From: Alteromonas sp. a30
GTDB lineage: Bacteria; Pseudomonadota; Gammaproteobacteria; Enterobacterales; Alteromonadaceae
Reading direction: 5' to 3'
Assembly: GCF_026788005.1 (NCBI RefSeq)
Contig: NZ_JABEPE010000008.1
Coordinates: 124,001-188,000 of the forward strand
DNA: 64,000 nt
The first letter of the stretch is position 1. Every line of letters begins with the position of its first letter. This document shows, piece after piece, positions 24,901-35,694 of the stretch. Position numbers and translations under genes: made by a program. Under the pieces are notes generated by a model. It searched no databases. It was not told where the DNA came from and worked only from the letters and a program-made list of their open reading frames with translations.

Positions 24901-27390
24901 ATGCTGGATTTCCGTAAATTATTTCTACAAATTATTAAACATCCTACTCGCTTTTTACTAAAAGCAAATCACACGCCTGCCGACCTTGAAGGCGAATTAG
25001 GTATATCTAAAGACAAACCTATCATTTATTTGTTGAAGTCTGACTCTGCCACGGACTTGATTGCTCTTGAGCTAGTCACCAAAAAGCTTGGACTTCCCAA
25101 TCCTTTCAAGGCAATCAACCTCGCAGGCACAAAAACCCCAGCGACATTGTTCGTGGACAAGCCACGTTCATTTTTCTCAAATGGTCGTAAATTATCTGAT
25201 TTAGCGCGCAACAGTGCAGAAATGTTCAAGCTGCATCGGTTAGATGAAAATCTTGATATTCAAATTGTTCCTGTCTCGATTTTTTGGGGACGCGATCCCG
25301 AAAAACAAAGCAAAGGCTGGAGCGATTTACTCACCATGCGAAACTCTCCCGGCTGGCTACGGAAATTCTTCATTGTGCTGTTTTTAGGTCGCGATAACGT
25401 GGTTGGGTTTAGTCGTGCGGTATCTTCCCGCAATATGGTTAGTACCATGTCTAAAGAGTCGGACGAACGACTCGCTCACAAACTGGTGCGCCTAGCACGA
25501 ACGCATTTTGTGCGCAAACAGCAAGCCATGACAGGCCCTCGTCTATTACACAGAACCGAATTATTTAACGGCGTTCTGGGCGCTGATGCTGTTAAAGCAG
25601 CCATTCAAGAAGAAGCTGAGAAAGTCCCGCTGCAAGAAGCCAAAGCACGCGCACAAAAGTACATTGAAGAAATTGCAGCCGACTACAACAGCACTTTGAT
25701 TCGTTTACTTGACCGTGTTTTAACTAAAGTCTGGAATAAAATTTATAACGGAATTAACGTACATCATGCAGATAAAGTTCGCGAACTTGCGCGCAATGGT
25801 CACGAAATCGTTTACGTTCCATGTCATCGCAGTCACATGGATTACCTGCTTCTTACTTATGTGATTTATCACGAGGGTTTAATGACACCTTACATCGCCG
25901 CCGGTATTAACCTTAATTTTTGGCCGATTGGCGGTATTTTCCGCCGTGGTGGCGCATTCTTTATTCGCCGCACCTTTGGCGGTAACAAACTTTATACTGC
26001 GGTTTTCCGGGAATACCTTGAGCAACTATTCAAGCGCGGCTACTCAGTCAAGTATTATGCTGAAGGAGGCAGAAGTCGCACGGGGCGTTTACTTCCACCA
26101 AAAACCGGAATGCTAGCCATGACTGTGCAAGCGCTATTAAAAGGCGTGAACCGCCCTATTAGCATCGTGCCAGTGTACATTGGTTATGAGCATGTTATGG
26201 AAGTCAGCACTTATTTGAAAGAGCTGAAAGGGACGAAAAAACAAAAAGAATCCTTTACCCAAATCTTCTCGGCTATTCGTAACTTAAAGAACTATGGTCA
26301 TGGATTCCTTAATTTTGGCGACCCGATTAATTTAAGCCAGTATTTAGATGATGTAACACCGAATTGGCGAGAAGGCCGTGAACTTGTACAAGACGGCGCA
26401 AAACCTAATTGGCTTACGCCAACCGTCAACCGACTGGGTGTCGACATCCTTCAACGCATTAATAGTGCAGCGGCTGTCAACGGTATGACACTCGCCGCAT
26501 TGTGTTTGTTATGTGCGAAAAAACACACGCTGTCTCGTGAAGAATTAGTGTTTAGTATGCAAACATTTATCGATATGCAGCGTAAATCGCCATTTAGCCA
26601 TTCCACAACATTACCCGAGCAAGACGCCGACGCTCTGCTGGAAGACACCATTAAACTTGGTAAATTCAGTATTCATGAAGATAAATTCGGGCAAGTATTC
26701 TCGTTAGATCGTCGCATCGCCATCACGCTTACCTATTACCGCAATAATATTCTACATATGTTTGCTATCCCGAGCCTGATTGCTGCTGTTGTCATTGGCA
26801 AACGAGGTTGCACTCGGGAGAAATTAACGGGATTAATTAGTCGTTTATATCCGCTGCTAAAACGGGAGCTTTTCTTGTATATGTCGGATGAAAAAGCGGC
26901 AGAATATACCAGCAATCTCATCGACACTATGTTGGACATTGGCCTACTGGCAGAGCACGATGGTCAGTTAGTAGAACCCCAACCTCCCCGCTCTAATGAA
27001 AGCAAAGGCGACCCGAAATACACGCTTTGGTTACTTAACCGTGTAGTACAAGAAACACTTCAACGTTACACCTTAGTGTTAAGCCAATTGGAAGATGTGG
27101 AGCGAATTTCTCGTCCAACATTGGAAGAACAGAGCCAAAGAGTTGCGGAACGAATGTCGATGCTACACGGTATAAACGCACCGGAGTTCTACGATAAAAA
27201 CGTGTTGAATACCTTTATTGCTGCGATGCGTGACAATAACCTGCTAAGCGAAGATAGTAATGGTTTATTGGTTCCTGATGCGGAAACAAAGGCACTAAAA
27301 GAGGAATTGCTCACCTTGGTTTCACCGGGCTATGCCCAGCGCGTGCAACAAGTGAAGTATTTGCCATTAAAAGGCATCAACACTAAATAG
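24901..27390 (+). CDS. plsB: Glycerol-3-phosphate 1-O-acyltransferase PlsB
   Basis: This 829-aa inner-membrane acyltransferase carries out the first acylation of glycerol-3-phosphate in phospholipid synthesis. The catalytic HX4D motif is H309...D314 in HRSHMD. The further acyltransferase blocks GAFFIRR, YYAEGGRSRTGR (glycerol-3-phosphate binding) and SIVPVYIGYE follow in order. Length matches the gammaproteobacterial enzyme (about 800-830 aa). The ATG at 24901 gives the standard start. It is divergent from lexA across 263 bp. Confidence 0.96.
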   Translation: MLDFRKLFLQIIKHPTRFLLKANHTPADLEGELGISKDKPIIYLLKSDSATDLIALELVTKKLGLPNPFKAINLAGTKTPATLFVDKPRSFFSNGRKLSDLARNSAEMFKLHRLDENLDIQIVPVSIFWGRDPEKQSKGWSDLLTMRNSPGWLRKFFIVLFLGRDNVVGFSRAVSSRNMVSTMSKESDERLAHKLVRLARTHFVRKQQAMTGPRLLHRTELFNGVLGADAVKAAIQEEAEKVPLQEAKARAQKYIEEIAADYNSTLIRLLDRVLTKVWNKIYNGINVHHADKVRELARNGHEIVYVPCHRSHMDYLLLTYVIYHEGLMTPYIAAGINLNFWPIGGIFRRGGAFFIRRTFGGNKLYTAVFREYLEQLFKRGYSVKYYAEGGRSRTGRLLPPKTGMLAMTVQALLKGVNRPISIVPVYIGYEHVMEVSTYLKELKGTKKQKESFTQIFSAIRNLKNYGHGFLNFGDPINLSQYLDDVTPNWREGRELVQDGAKPNWLTPTVNRLGVDILQRINSAAAVNGMTLAALCLLCAKKHTLSREELVFSMQTFIDMQRKSPFSHSTTLPEQDADALLEDTIKLGKFSIHEDKFGQVFSLDRRIAITLTYYRNNILHMFAIPSLIAAVVIGKRGCTREKLTGLISRLYPLLKRELFLYMSDEKAAEYTSNLIDTMLDIGLLAEHDGQLVEPQPPRSNESKGDPKYTLWLLNRVVQETLQRYTLVLSQLEDVERISRPTLEEQSQRVAERMSMLHGINAPEFYDKNVLNTFIAAMRDNNLLSEDSNGLLVPDAETKALKEELLTLVSPGYAQRVQQVKYLPLKGINTK

Positions 27391-27493
27391 CTGTGTTCAA
27401 TTGTCAGTCACCGGTAAAGACTTATCGCAAATTCGCTGTGAATACTTCCTTGTACGCTCCGCAGCCGCTTCCATGCGGCTGATTAACTTTCGA

Positions 27494-27529
27494 AAAGCAT
27501 ACTTTTCAGGACGAAAAGTCTGAGCGAGC
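27494..27529. repeat. Dispersed intergenic repeat, copy 2
   Basis: This is the second copy of the element described at 23836-23870, in the gap between plsB and ubiA (convergent genes). Here part of it also forms a hairpin, ACTTTTC (27501-27507) / GAAAAGT (27513-27519), which may serve as a terminator. The 61-aa frame across this gap is not considered a gene. Confidence 0.5.
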
Positions 27530-27631
27530 AGGGATGCGAAAGCGCCTTTGAGAAAGGGAAGCAGGCGGCGTTTACACTCCAAATGATCTTTTTGATGAAC
27601 TGCGGCTTAGAATCACCGGTAGGGACTGAAT

Positions 27632-28516
27632 TCAACGCAATAGATAGTCGAGAAAAATCCCAATAAAAATCACCATGCCAACGTAATGATTATGTAGGAA
27701 AGCCTTGAAGCAAGGATCGCGCTCACGGGCACGAATAAGCCATTGTTGATAAATAAACATACCTGCCGCAACCAGCAAAGAAAGGAAAAATACGCTGCCC
27801 CACTGTTTGATAACAGCAACCCAATACAACAAAGCTAACGTGAGAATTTGTAGCAGTCCTACTATCAGTTTGTCGTATTGCCCGAATAATATGGCTGTGG
27901 ATTTAACTCCTATTTCAAGATCGTCGTCGCGATCTACCATGGCATACATGGTGTCGTAGGCGACCGTCCACACTAAATTAGCAATGTATAATAGCCACCC
28001 CCACCAAGGCACTGAGCCCAAAATAGCAGTACACCCCATTGGAATTGCCCAACTAAACGCGGCCCCTAAAACAAATTGAGGCAGATAGGTAAACCGTTTC
28101 ATAAAGGGGTAGCAAAATGCCAACAATACGGCAACGATCGACATCAGTACGGTTTCGATATTCTGAGTTAGCACCAAAAAAAACGACACCAACACTAGCG
28201 CAAAGAACAAGGAAAGCGCGCCTTTTACGGTTGCTTCGCCCGTTACCAACGGTCGTTGACTCGTTCGTTTCACTTTGCCATCGACTTTACGGTCTGCAAA
28301 ATCGTTGATAACACAGCCCGCGGCTCGCATTAAGTACACGCCGAGCACAAACACCACCAGCACAGAAAGCGGCGGAAAACCGTCTGCCGCAGCCCATAAG
28401 CCCCACAATGTTGGCCACAACAATAGGTAAGTGCCAATGGGTTTGTCTGCGCGCATTAGCAACCAATAACCTCGCCAAGACGGTTGTTTCAGTGGTTGCT
28501 CCGAAGATTCCTGCAT
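27632..28516 (-). CDS. ubiA: 4-hydroxybenzoate octaprenyltransferase
   Basis: This 294-aa polytopic prenyltransferase has the two Asp-rich motifs of Ubi[20 protein letters not shown] near residue 71 and [20 protein letters not shown] near 190. It attaches the polyprenyl tail to 4-hydroxybenzoate in ubiquinone synthesis. It follows ubiC with a one-base stop/start overlap at 28516, so the pathway's first two enzymes are translationally coupled. Confidence 0.96.
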   Translation of the reverse strand: MQESSEQPLKQPSWRGYWLLMRADKPIGTYLLLWPTLWGLWAAADGFPPLSVLVVFVLGVYLMRAAGCVINDFADRKVDGKVKRTSQRPLVTGEATVKGALSLFFALVLVSFFLVLTQNIETVLMSIVAVLLAFCYPFMKRFTYLPQFVLGAAFSWAIPMGCTAILGSVPWWGWLLYIANLVWTVAYDTMYAMVDRDDDLEIGVKSTAILFGQYDKLIVGLLQILTLALLYWVAVIKQWGSVFFLSLLVAAGMFIYQQWLIRARERDPCFKAFLHNHYVGMVIFIGIFLDYLLR

Positions 28517-29109
28517 TACTTTGTCTCCATATCCCGATACGCCGGAGAATCCGGCAAAAACACCTCACACACCATAATGCAATGGGTTTGAAACTGAAAT
28601 AATGAACGTCGTCCCCAAAGCGGATGTTTGGGCACCATACCTAACGCTTCGCAAATAGGGTGAGAGAGTGGGCATTGAATAAGTTCGAAATCCAAACGTT
28701 GGAAGCGAGCATCATTAAATAGAATTTTGCCTAAAGGTTGATTCCCCAGCACCCCTAATTCTTGCATACATTCGTCTATAAAGATTTGTGGCATAAGCGA
28801 ACGCGCAAACACCCAGTTTTGGTGATTGCCTTTAAGTAAAACTTCGCGTACCTGTGTACGTTGATCCAAAGGCGTGTATGTTTCTTGAACAGGTTTATTT
28901 TGATATAACTGAACGGCCTCTTCAGGAGCAATAATGGCGACTTCATGGCCAAGCACTTCTACGGCAAAGTGATGGCTTGATGCCTGTAACCTTTCGGTTA
29001 ACGATCCCGTATCCATCAACCAGTTTTTTAAATGCGCATCGGGAATATTGACCGATTCAGGTTGGTGCCACTGTCCTTGAATTCCGACAGGATAACTTTG
29101 GTGCGTCAT
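28516..29109 (-). CDS. ubiC: Chorismate lyase
   Basis: This is a 197-aa UbiC-type protein that converts chorismate to 4-hydroxybenzoate and pyruvate. Family features include [20 protein letters not shown] near the N-terminus, the VREVLLKG block and the C-terminal [10 protein letters not shown], with conserved Arg and Glu residues lining the active site. It is first in the ubiC-ubiA operon and divergent from the fliL-like gene across 199 bp. Confidence 0.92.
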   Translation of the reverse strand: MTHQSYPVGIQGQWHQPESVNIPDAHLKNWLMDTGSLTERLQASSHHFAVEVLGHEVAIIAPEEAVQLYQNKPVQETYTPLDQRTQVREVLLKGNHQNWVFARSLMPQIFIDECMQELGVLGNQPLGKILFNDARFQRLDFELIQCPLSHPICEALGMVPKHPLWGRRSLFQFQTHCIMVCEVFLPDSPAYRDMETK

Positions 29110-29308
29110 AGAAGGTCACGTTCATTTGGGTTTGGGTTGTAAGCAGTTGAGGCGCAATCAAAATCGTTATAAAAATAAACTAAAGTTGTGCGCCTTTTTA
29201 TTCTAAAATAATTCGTGGCGGGGAACACCACTGTCTGATAATGTTTTTCCGCTCTTTTTCAGTGACAGCCCTTGATATGGGCATCTTTTTCTTTATTGAG
29301 ACGAATTA

Positions 29309-29701
29309 ATGGAAATTAAAAAACGATTTTGGCTTTGTTTCACGATGTTACTGATGTCAGCCTCTGCCAAAGCAGATTTCGCCTATTTTGGTTTAGAGCC
29401 GGATATTGTCACTAATTATATTGGTCCTAGCACTCAAAGTTTAGGTTATGTGCGAGTAACAGTTGAATTAATGTTAGAAGACAGCTCTTTTATTGAGGCC
29501 GCAGAACACCATTCTCCTTATTTACGCTCTAAAGTTATTGAGCTTTTTGGTCGCCAACCGGAGGAGAAAGTGAAATCACTGACTGGCCGTGAAGAAATTC
29601 GCCGTGCTATTTTGAAAGAATTACGCAAGTTAATGGACAGAGAAACCGGTGCTCCTATGATCAAAGATGTGATCTTCACCAAATATCTGTATCAGGGGTA
29701 G
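29309..29701 (+). CDS. FliL-like flagellar basal-body-associated protein
   Basis: This is a 130-aa protein with a signal peptide or anchor (residues 5-22, ending SAKA) and a FliL/stomatin-like domain. LEPDIVTNYIGP, YVRVTVELML, LRSKVIELFGRQ and the terminal MIKDVIFTKYLYQ follow the FliL pattern (inner-membrane protein modulating stator units). FliL proteins usually keep a transmembrane helix. Here the hydrophobic start looks like a cleavable signal peptide, and no flagellar genes are nearby. It may be a second, divergent FliL paralogue, as is common in this group. A strong terminator follows. Confidence 0.75.
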   Translation: MEIKKRFWLCFTMLLMSASAKADFAYFGLEPDIVTNYIGPSTQSLGYVRVTVELMLEDSSFIEAAEHHSPYLRSKVIELFGRQPEEKVKSLTGREEIRRAILKELRKLMDRETGAPMIKDVIFTKYLYQG

Positions 29702-29724
29702 CCATCACCACGCCAACGCGCACA

Positions 29725-29753
29725 AAAAAGGGTCTCCACAAAAGACCCTTTTT
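29725..29753. terminator. Bidirectional terminator between fliL-like gene and glpE
   Basis: A perfect 11-bp stem, AAAAAGGGTCT / AGACCCTTTTT, with a 7-nt loop supplies T-runs on both strands. It serves both convergent genes. Confidence 0.9.
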
Positions 29754-29775
29754 CATCGTCACTAACCAACCACCT

Positions 29776-30084
29776 TTATTGCGCGGTTGCGGCCCATTCG
29801 TCGTAACCACCATCCATGCTATAAACATCTTCAAAACCTTGCCCAACTAGAAAATCAGCAATTTGTTGGCTAGAAATGCCTTTATAGCAATACACGATAA
29901 TAGGAGTTTCCTTGGGGTTTTTTTGCAAGAAAACGGGAATGCTCGCGTTATCCAAACGCACAGCATCCTTTACGTGCCCCGCGGCATACGCAGTAATATC
30001 ACGAATATCAACGAAGATAGCCACATCTTCCGCCAACATTTTGCGAGAATCCGCCACAGAGATATGCTTAAACTTGTCTACCAT
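29776..30084 (-). CDS. glpE: Thiosulfate sulfurtransferase (rhodanese) GlpE
   Basis: This is a 102-aa single-domain rhodanese. The active-site cysteine lies in VYCYKGISS, and the N-terminal [21 protein letters not shown] matches the family. It transfers sulfur from thiosulfate to cyanide or thiols such as thioredoxin. The start overlaps the tdh stop by 7 bp, so it is the third gene of the kbl-tdh-glpE run. The link between threonine catabolism and GlpE is positional only. Confidence 0.85.
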   Translation of the reverse strand: MVDKFKHISVADSRKMLAEDVAIFVDIRDITAYAAGHVKDAVRLDNASIPVFLQKNPKETPIIVYCYKGISSQQIADFLVGQGFEDVYSMDGGYDEWAATAQ

Positions 30085-31100
30085 TGTAATAACACCTTAC
30101 CTGACTGCCCTGAGCCCATCACTTCAAAACCTTTCTGGAAGTCTTGAATATCGAACTCATGCGTAATAATTGGGCTTAAGTCTAAACCACTTTGTAGCAA
30201 GCTTGCCATCTTATACCAAGTTTCGAACATCTCTCGGCCATAAATGCCTTTAATGACCAAACCTTTGAAGATAACCTGATTCCAATCGATAGCCATGTCT
30301 TCCGGCGGAATACCCAATAGCGCAATTTTGCCGCCATTGTTCATGTTGCTTAACATTTGAGAAAACGCAGATGGAACGCCAGACATCTCAAGACCAACAT
30401 CAAAGCCTTCTGTCATACCCAGCTCGACCATTACATCTTCGAGCTTTTCTTTGGCAACATTGACTGCGCGTGTTACCCCCATTTTCTCGGAAAGCGCAAG
30501 ACGATATTCGTTCACGTCGGTTATCACCACATGACGCGCACCCACATGTTTAGCAACCGCTGCCGCCATAATACCGATTGGCCCAGCACCAGTAATCAGA
30601 ACGTCTTCGCCCACTAAATCGAAGGATAATGCCGTATGAACTGCGTTACCAAAGGGGTCGAAAATCGCGGCCATTTCATCGCTAATGTTATCGGGAATTT
30701 TAAATGCGTTAACCGCAGGAATAACCAAATACTCGGCAAAAGCCCCCGGTCGATTTACGCCCACACCAATGGTGTTTCGACATAAGTGACGACGCCCCGC
30801 ACGGCAGTTGCGGCAATGCCCGCAGATGATGTGGCCTTCACCAGAAACACGGTCGCCAACAGCATAACCGCAAACTTCTGAGCCAATTTCTACAATTTCG
30901 CCTACATACTCATGACCAACAACCATAGGCACGGGAATGGTTTTTTGTGACCATTCGTCCCAGTTGAAGATATGCATATCGGTGCCACAAATGGCGGTTT
31001 TGCGAATTTTGATGCAGATGTCATTTGGTCCAACCGTGGGTTTTTCTTCCTCGGTCATCCAAATGCCTTTTTCTCTGTGCAATTTCGATAGTGCTTTCAT
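30078..31100 (-). CDS. tdh: L-threonine 3-dehydrogenase
   Basis: This 340-aa zinc-dependent medium-chain dehydrogenase has the catalytic zinc site C-G-T-D-M-H near residue 38 and GHEYVGE near 63, a structural zinc site in [15 protein letters not shown], and the Rossmann motif [10 protein letters not shown]. It oxidises L-threonine to 2-amino-3-ketobutyrate, which Kbl cleaves. Start and kbl stop share base 31100, showing translational coupling. Confidence 0.96.
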   Translation of the reverse strand: MKALSKLHREKGIWMTEEEKPTVGPNDICIKIRKTAICGTDMHIFNWDEWSQKTIPVPMVVGHEYVGEIVEIGSEVCGYAVGDRVSGEGHIICGHCRNCRAGRRHLCRNTIGVGVNRPGAFAEYLVIPAVNAFKIPDNISDEMAAIFDPFGNAVHTALSFDLVGEDVLITGAGPIGIMAAAVAKHVGARHVVITDVNEYRLALSEKMGVTRAVNVAKEKLEDVMVELGMTEGFDVGLEMSGVPSAFSQMLSNMNNGGKIALLGIPPEDMAIDWNQVIFKGLVIKGIYGREMFETWYKMASLLQSGLDLSPIITHEFDIQDFQKGFEVMGSGQSGKVLLQW

Positions 31101-32281
31101 TAAATAACACCTAATTCTTTGCCAACTTCGATGAAGGCATCGATGGCTCTGTCTAACTGTTCAAGGGTATGCGCCGCCGACATTTGCGTACGAATACGTG
31201 CTTGACCTTTGGGTACAACAGGAAACGAGAAGCCGACAACGTAAATACCGCGCTCTAGCATTTTATCTGCCATTTTCGCCGCAAGGGCCGCATCGCCTAA
31301 CATAACAGGAATGATGGCGTGGTCTGCTCCAGCCAATGTAAAGCCAGCTTCTGACATACGCTTACGATAATGCGCGCTATTGCGACGCAAGTTATCGCGT
31401 AGCTCACCGCCCGAGGCCAACATGTCCAATACTTTAATAGAGGCATTGACAATAGCCGGGGCCAGTGAGTTCGAGAACAAGTACGGGCGAGAACGCTGTC
31501 TTAACCAATCAATCACTTCTTTTTTCGCCGAGGTGAAACCACCGGAGGCCCCACCTAACGCTTTACCTAATGTGCCAGTGATGATGTCGACACGCCCCAT
31601 GACTTCACAATGTTCATGGCTACCACGACCATTTTCACCCACAAAACCAACAGCGTGAGAGTCATCCACCATCACCATTGCGCCGTATTTATCTGCTAAA
31701 TCACATACGCCTTGTAAATTGGCGATAATGCCATCCATCGAAAATACCCCATCTGTGGCAATCAATTTAAAGCGCGCGCCAGCTTCCGTTGCTTCTTTAA
31801 GTCTAGCTTCTAATTCCGCCATATCATTATTGGCGTAACGGTAACGTTTTGCTTTACATAAACGCACGCCATCAATGATGCTTGCGTGATTCAGTGCGTC
31901 AGAAATAATGGCATCTTCTGGGCCTAATAAGGTTTCAAATAGCCCCGCATTGGCATCAAAACAAGAGGAATACAGAATGGTGTCTTCCATGCCAAGGAAA
32001 TCACTGATTTTCTGCTCTAAGGTTTTATGAATATCTTGAGTGCCACAAATAAATCGTACCGATGCCATCCCAAAACCGTGTTCATCTAACCCTTCTTTTG
32101 CCGCCGCGATAAGGTCGGGATGGTTTGCCAACCCCAAGTAGTTATTCGCACAAAAATTCAGTACGTGCTCGCCACCAAGAATTTCTACATCAGCATCTTG
32201 TTGGGAAGTGATAATGCGCTCCCCTTTATATAGACCTTCTTCTTTTAATACAGCAAGTTCCTGCCTTAAATGCTCAATCAT
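31100..32281 (-). CDS. kbl: Glycine C-acetyltransferase (2-amino-3-ketobutyrate CoA ligase)
   Basis: This 393-aa alpha-oxoamine synthase has the glycine-rich entry [12 protein letters not shown], the DDSHAVGF motif that binds PLP and the Schiff-base lysine in [10 protein letters not shown]. It splits 2-amino-3-ketobutyrate with CoA to glycine and acetyl-CoA. It is first in the kbl-tdh-glpE operon. The 281-bp gap upstream separates it from divergent waaA. Confidence 0.96.
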   Translation of the reverse strand: MIEHLRQELAVLKEEGLYKGERIITSQQDADVEILGGEHVLNFCANNYLGLANHPDLIAAAKEGLDEHGFGMASVRFICGTQDIHKTLEQKISDFLGMEDTILYSSCFDANAGLFETLLGPEDAIISDALNHASIIDGVRLCKAKRYRYANNDMAELEARLKEATEAGARFKLIATDGVFSMDGIIANLQGVCDLADKYGAMVMVDDSHAVGFVGENGRGSHEHCEVMGRVDIITGTLGKALGGASGGFTSAKKEVIDWLRQRSRPYLFSNSLAPAIVNASIKVLDMLASGGELRDNLRRNSAHYRKRMSEAGFTLAGADHAIIPVMLGDAALAAKMADKMLERGIYVVGFSFPVVPKGQARIRTQMSAAHTLEQLDRAIDAFIEVGKELGVI

Positions 32282-32577
32282 GTTAAAACCTTATCTAGTC
32301 GTTGATGGTGTGGTAATCCATGACACAAAGAACGTGCCTAAAACCCAAAACAAAAGTAGAAACGCTTATTCTAAATTCTTGTACTCGCCTTTCTCTTTTG
32401 GGTATGGATTGGAAAGTTGCGCATATGTTAATCGCGGCCTAGTTAGCGAGACAAGCACCGCCTGAAAAAAGAATGTAATTTTAGCGTAAACCCCATAATT
32501 TGGCGTAAAAGTCACATGAGAGTACAACGCAAAATCTGTTAAACTCGCCGCACACTAGCCAAGTGACATTGACTCTT

Positions 32578-33918
32578 ATGCCAGATAAGCAAAATCCTTC
32601 CCGTTACACGCCTTATGCATTTTCGCCGAGCTTCGCGCAAGAGTTGGCGCGCTGGGCATATTCACTTGTCACTTTCTTACTTTTACCCGTATTGCTAATG
32701 GTACTCGCCTATAAATTGCTCACAGGTAAAAACAGCTTCGGCGCGAAAGTTGTGCAGCGATACGGCTTTTTGCCTCACCTCACACATAAAAACGGCGTGT
32801 TGATTCATTGTGTATCGGTAGGAGAAGTGGTTGCGGCCGCACCGTTGATTAAACAGATTCAAACGCAACATCCAGAGCTTCACTTTACTGTCACCACCAC
32901 CACTGCCACAGGAAAAGCGCAAGCAATTCAGTTACTTGGAGATAGCGTCACCCATTTATATCTACCCTACGACACGCCCATTGCGATGGCGAATTTGCTT
33001 AAGAAAGTACAACCCCAAAAGATTCTAGTGACAGAAGTAGAACTTTGGCCAAATTTGATTCACTTAGCTTGGAAAAAGCATATTCCCGTACACATTATCA
33101 ATGCGCGAATGACCACACGCTCATGTCGTTCTTATAAAAAGATCAGTGCGTTATTTACTCCCATGCTTCACAAGCTCAGTGGCATTTGCGCTCAAGGCCA
33201 AGTCGACTACCACAACTACCGTCAATTAGGTGCTGACGCATCGCAAGTTCAACTCACCAACAACATCAAGTTCGACCAATCACTTTCTGAGCAAGATAAG
33301 CTAAATATTGAAGAATTTGGCCACTTATTTGATACCAATAACCGCAACGTCATTATTGGAGGCAGCACCCATGAACCAGAAGAAAGCACATTAATTAACG
33401 CCTATCAGGAGCTTAAAAGAAGTCATTCAAACTTACTCCTGATTTTAGTCCCGCGTCATCCTCAGCGTTTCGATAAAGTCGCGCAGCTTTTACAAAAATC
33501 GGGATTAAATTACATAAAACTTAGTGACGCTTCTGCCGCCAAACAATTTAGCGCAGATACCGACGTCATTTTTGCCGACAAAATGGGAGTGCTTAAACCT
33601 TTGTATGCGAAAGCCAACATTGCATTTGTAGGGGGAAGTTTGGCAGAAAAAGGCGGTCACAATGCCCTTGAACCAGCCATGCTCGGATTGCCTATTGTTA
33701 TGGGTCCACACATTTACAATAATCCTGCCATCTGCCATGCACTTAAGGAGGCTGGCGCATTACATTTGGTAAGCGATAGCGAAGCACTCACTCAACAACT
33801 ACACTTTTGGTTAGACAATACAGAACTTGCAAAAACAGCCGGATTAGCAGGTTCTCAGGTAATAGAACAGAACAGCGGCGCGATTTTACGCACTTATACA
33901 GCGATCTTTTCCGCCTAG
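32578..33918 (+). CDS. waaA: 3-deoxy-D-manno-octulosonic acid (Kdo) transferase
   Basis: This is a GT30-family enzyme of about 446 aa. It has an N-terminal membrane anchor (about residues 24-42 in LVTFLLLPVLLMVLAYKLL) and motifs HCVSVGEVVAAAPLI (catalytic Glu), TEVELWPNL, NARMTTRS and GGSLAEKGGHNALEPA. It adds Kdo to lipid A precursors at the cytoplasmic face of the inner membrane. The start is uncertain: ATG at 32578 is chosen, while a GTG at 32563 is possible, and neither has a strong ribosome-binding site. It lies alone between divergent kbl and the photolyase gene. Confidence 0.94.
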   Translation: MPDKQNPSRYTPYAFSPSFAQELARWAYSLVTFLLLPVLLMVLAYKLLTGKNSFGAKVVQRYGFLPHLTHKNGVLIHCVSVGEVVAAAPLIKQIQTQHPELHFTVTTTTATGKAQAIQLLGDSVTHLYLPYDTPIAMANLLKKVQPQKILVTEVELWPNLIHLAWKKHIPVHIINARMTTRSCRSYKKISALFTPMLHKLSGICAQGQVDYHNYRQLGADASQVQLTNNIKFDQSLSEQDKLNIEEFGHLFDTNNRNVIIGGSTHEPEESTLINAYQELKRSHSNLLLILVPRHPQRFDKVAQLLQKSGLNYIKLSDASAAKQFSADTDVIFADKMGVLKPLYAKANIAFVGGSLAEKGGHNALEPAMLGLPIVMGPHIYNNPAICHALKEAGALHLVSDSEALTQQLHFWLDNTELAKTAGLAGSQVIEQNSGAILRTYTAIFSA

Positions 33919-33936
33919 ACACACGTAGTGTCTTTT
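33917..33936 (+). terminator. Short terminator after waaA
   Basis: The stem AGACAC (33917-33922) / GTGTCT (33928-33933) overlaps the waaA stop codon and is followed by TTT. It is a small hairpin but well placed. Confidence 0.6.
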
Positions 33937-33989
33937 CTATATGTGAAAGTAGCTGACATGTTCAGCAAATCCATTCTAAGGAAAGCGCA

Positions 33990-35471
33990 ATGACTTCTGA
34001 CACCACATTTTCCTCTACAATAAAAACCCTTGTTTGGTTTAGGCAAGATCTGCGTTTACACGACAACCCGGCATTGATTGATGCCGCCAATAATGGCGCT
34101 ATTTTGCCAGTTTACATTCTTGATGACATTAATGCTGAGCAATGGAGAATGGGCGCGGCTTCACGCTCTTGGTTACATCATTCGCTCACGGCATTGAACG
34201 ATAAACTACAAGGCAATTTATTGGTCCTCAGTGGTGATGCAAGCACAATTATTCCCGAATTATGTCATGATCACGCTTGTACAAGTGTGGTATGGAATCG
34301 TTGTTACGAACCTTGGCGTATAAAGCGCGACACTAATATTAAAGCCTCGCTCAAATCGCACAATATTGCAGTAAAGAGCTTTAATGGCAGCTTACTTTGG
34401 GAACCCACTCAGGTACTTAAATCTGACGGCACGCCTTACAAGGTCTTTACACCGTATTATCGAAAAGGCTGTTTAAGGCAGCTCGAACCGCGCGCACCAG
34501 AACCTTCACCTACAGCACTGCAATTCATAAAAGTGGATAAGAAATATCATTCCTGCGTTGCGCACCAAGGCATCAACGACTTGAACCTACTTTCATCATT
34601 AGGCTGGGACAAAGGCTTCTACCCATTATGGCAACCCGGAGAAGACGGCGCAGAAAAACAACTTTTGAAGTTTAAACAACAGTCGGCTTTTTATTACAAA
34701 GATAGACGAGACTTCCCTAGCATTACTGGCACTTCACATTTATCTCCACATTTACACTTTGGTGAAATCTCCATTAATCGCATATGGCACGGCATTTTTG
34801 AAGCGGCGCAAGAACAAGGCATTAACCCATTCGATGACAGTAACTTAGATTGCTATTTATCCGAATTAGGTTGGCGCGAATTCTCTTACTATTTGCTATA
34901 TCACTTTCCTTATATCCCAGAGCAAAACCACCAGCCCAAATTCAATGCCTTCCCTTGGCAACGTGATCAACAATCCCTTGAGCGATGGCAGCAAGGTTTA
35001 ACCGGTTATCCTATTATTGATGCGGGCATGAGAGAACTTTGGCAAACAGGCTACATGCATAATCGAGTTCGCATGATTGTTGGCTCTTTTTTGGTGAAAA
35101 ATCTGTTAATCGATTGGCGAGAAGGGGAACAATGGTTTTGGGACTGCCTATTAGATGCCGATCTTGCTAGCAATGCGGCTAGTTGGCAGTGGGTTGCAGG
35201 CTCTGGCGCAGACGCCTCTCCTTACTTCCGCATTTTTAACCCCGTAACACAAGGCAAGAAGTTCGACCCAGAAGGTGAATACGTAAAACGTTTTGTTCCT
35301 GAATTAAGTCGTCTACCGAAAAAATACATCCACTCACCTTGGGAAGCTTCATCTTCCGAGCTTAAACTTTATGGCATAACACTCGGTCAGAGTTACCCGT
35401 CTCCTATTGTCGATCTTTCAACATCACGAAAAAGAGCACTAGAAGCTTTAGAGATTTGTCAAAACAAATAA
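33990..35471 (+). CDS. phrB: Deoxyribodipyrimidine photolyase (cryptochrome/photolyase family)
   Basis: This 493-aa flavoprotein has the N-terminal antenna domain WFRQDLRLHDNPAL and a C-terminal FAD domain with RDFPSITGTSHLSPHLHFGEIS, ELGWREFSYYLLYHFP and LLDADLASNAASWQWVAGSGADASPYFRIFNP. The last block contains the Trp and Asn residues needed for cyclobutane-dimer repair. The electron-transfer tryptophans also fall within this domain. Class I CPD photolyase is the most likely identity. A (6-4) or cryptochrome role is less likely. AAGGAAAG precedes the ATG. Confidence 0.9.
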   Translation: MTSDTTFSSTIKTLVWFRQDLRLHDNPALIDAANNGAILPVYILDDINAEQWRMGAASRSWLHHSLTALNDKLQGNLLVLSGDASTIIPELCHDHACTSVVWNRCYEPWRIKRDTNIKASLKSHNIAVKSFNGSLLWEPTQVLKSDGTPYKVFTPYYRKGCLRQLEPRAPEPSPTALQFIKVDKKYHSCVAHQGINDLNLLSSLGWDKGFYPLWQPGEDGAEKQLLKFKQQSAFYYKDRRDFPSITGTSHLSPHLHFGEISINRIWHGIFEAAQEQGINPFDDSNLDCYLSELGWREFSYYLLYHFPYIPEQNHQPKFNAFPWQRDQQSLERWQQGLTGYPIIDAGMRELWQTGYMHNRVRMIVGSFLVKNLLIDWREGEQWFWDCLLDADLASNAASWQWVAGSGADASPYFRIFNPVTQGKKFDPEGEYVKRFVPELSRLPKKYIHSPWEASSSELKLYGITLGQSYPSPIVDLSTSRKRALEALEICQNK

Positions 35472-35694
35472 CAAATATTTGAAAATGAAATTCACCTTAA
35501 TGAAATACTTAACCTTAAAAATCAATAACTTGTAAAATTGAATCCTCAAAGGATATTTTTATCATCTTTATATATACGAAAATCAAGGTAATAATACAAA
35601 CCGCTTTGATTTTCAGCATATTGCCTAAAACACACACTCACATTGCTGTTTCAAAGCGTTAAAACACCCTATTTAACCAAAAGAGAAACACACA

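Noticed and set aside
27397-27582. Minus-strand 61-aa ORF between plsB and ubiA
   Set aside because: It covers an intergenic repeat with a hairpin, and the peptide has no family features.
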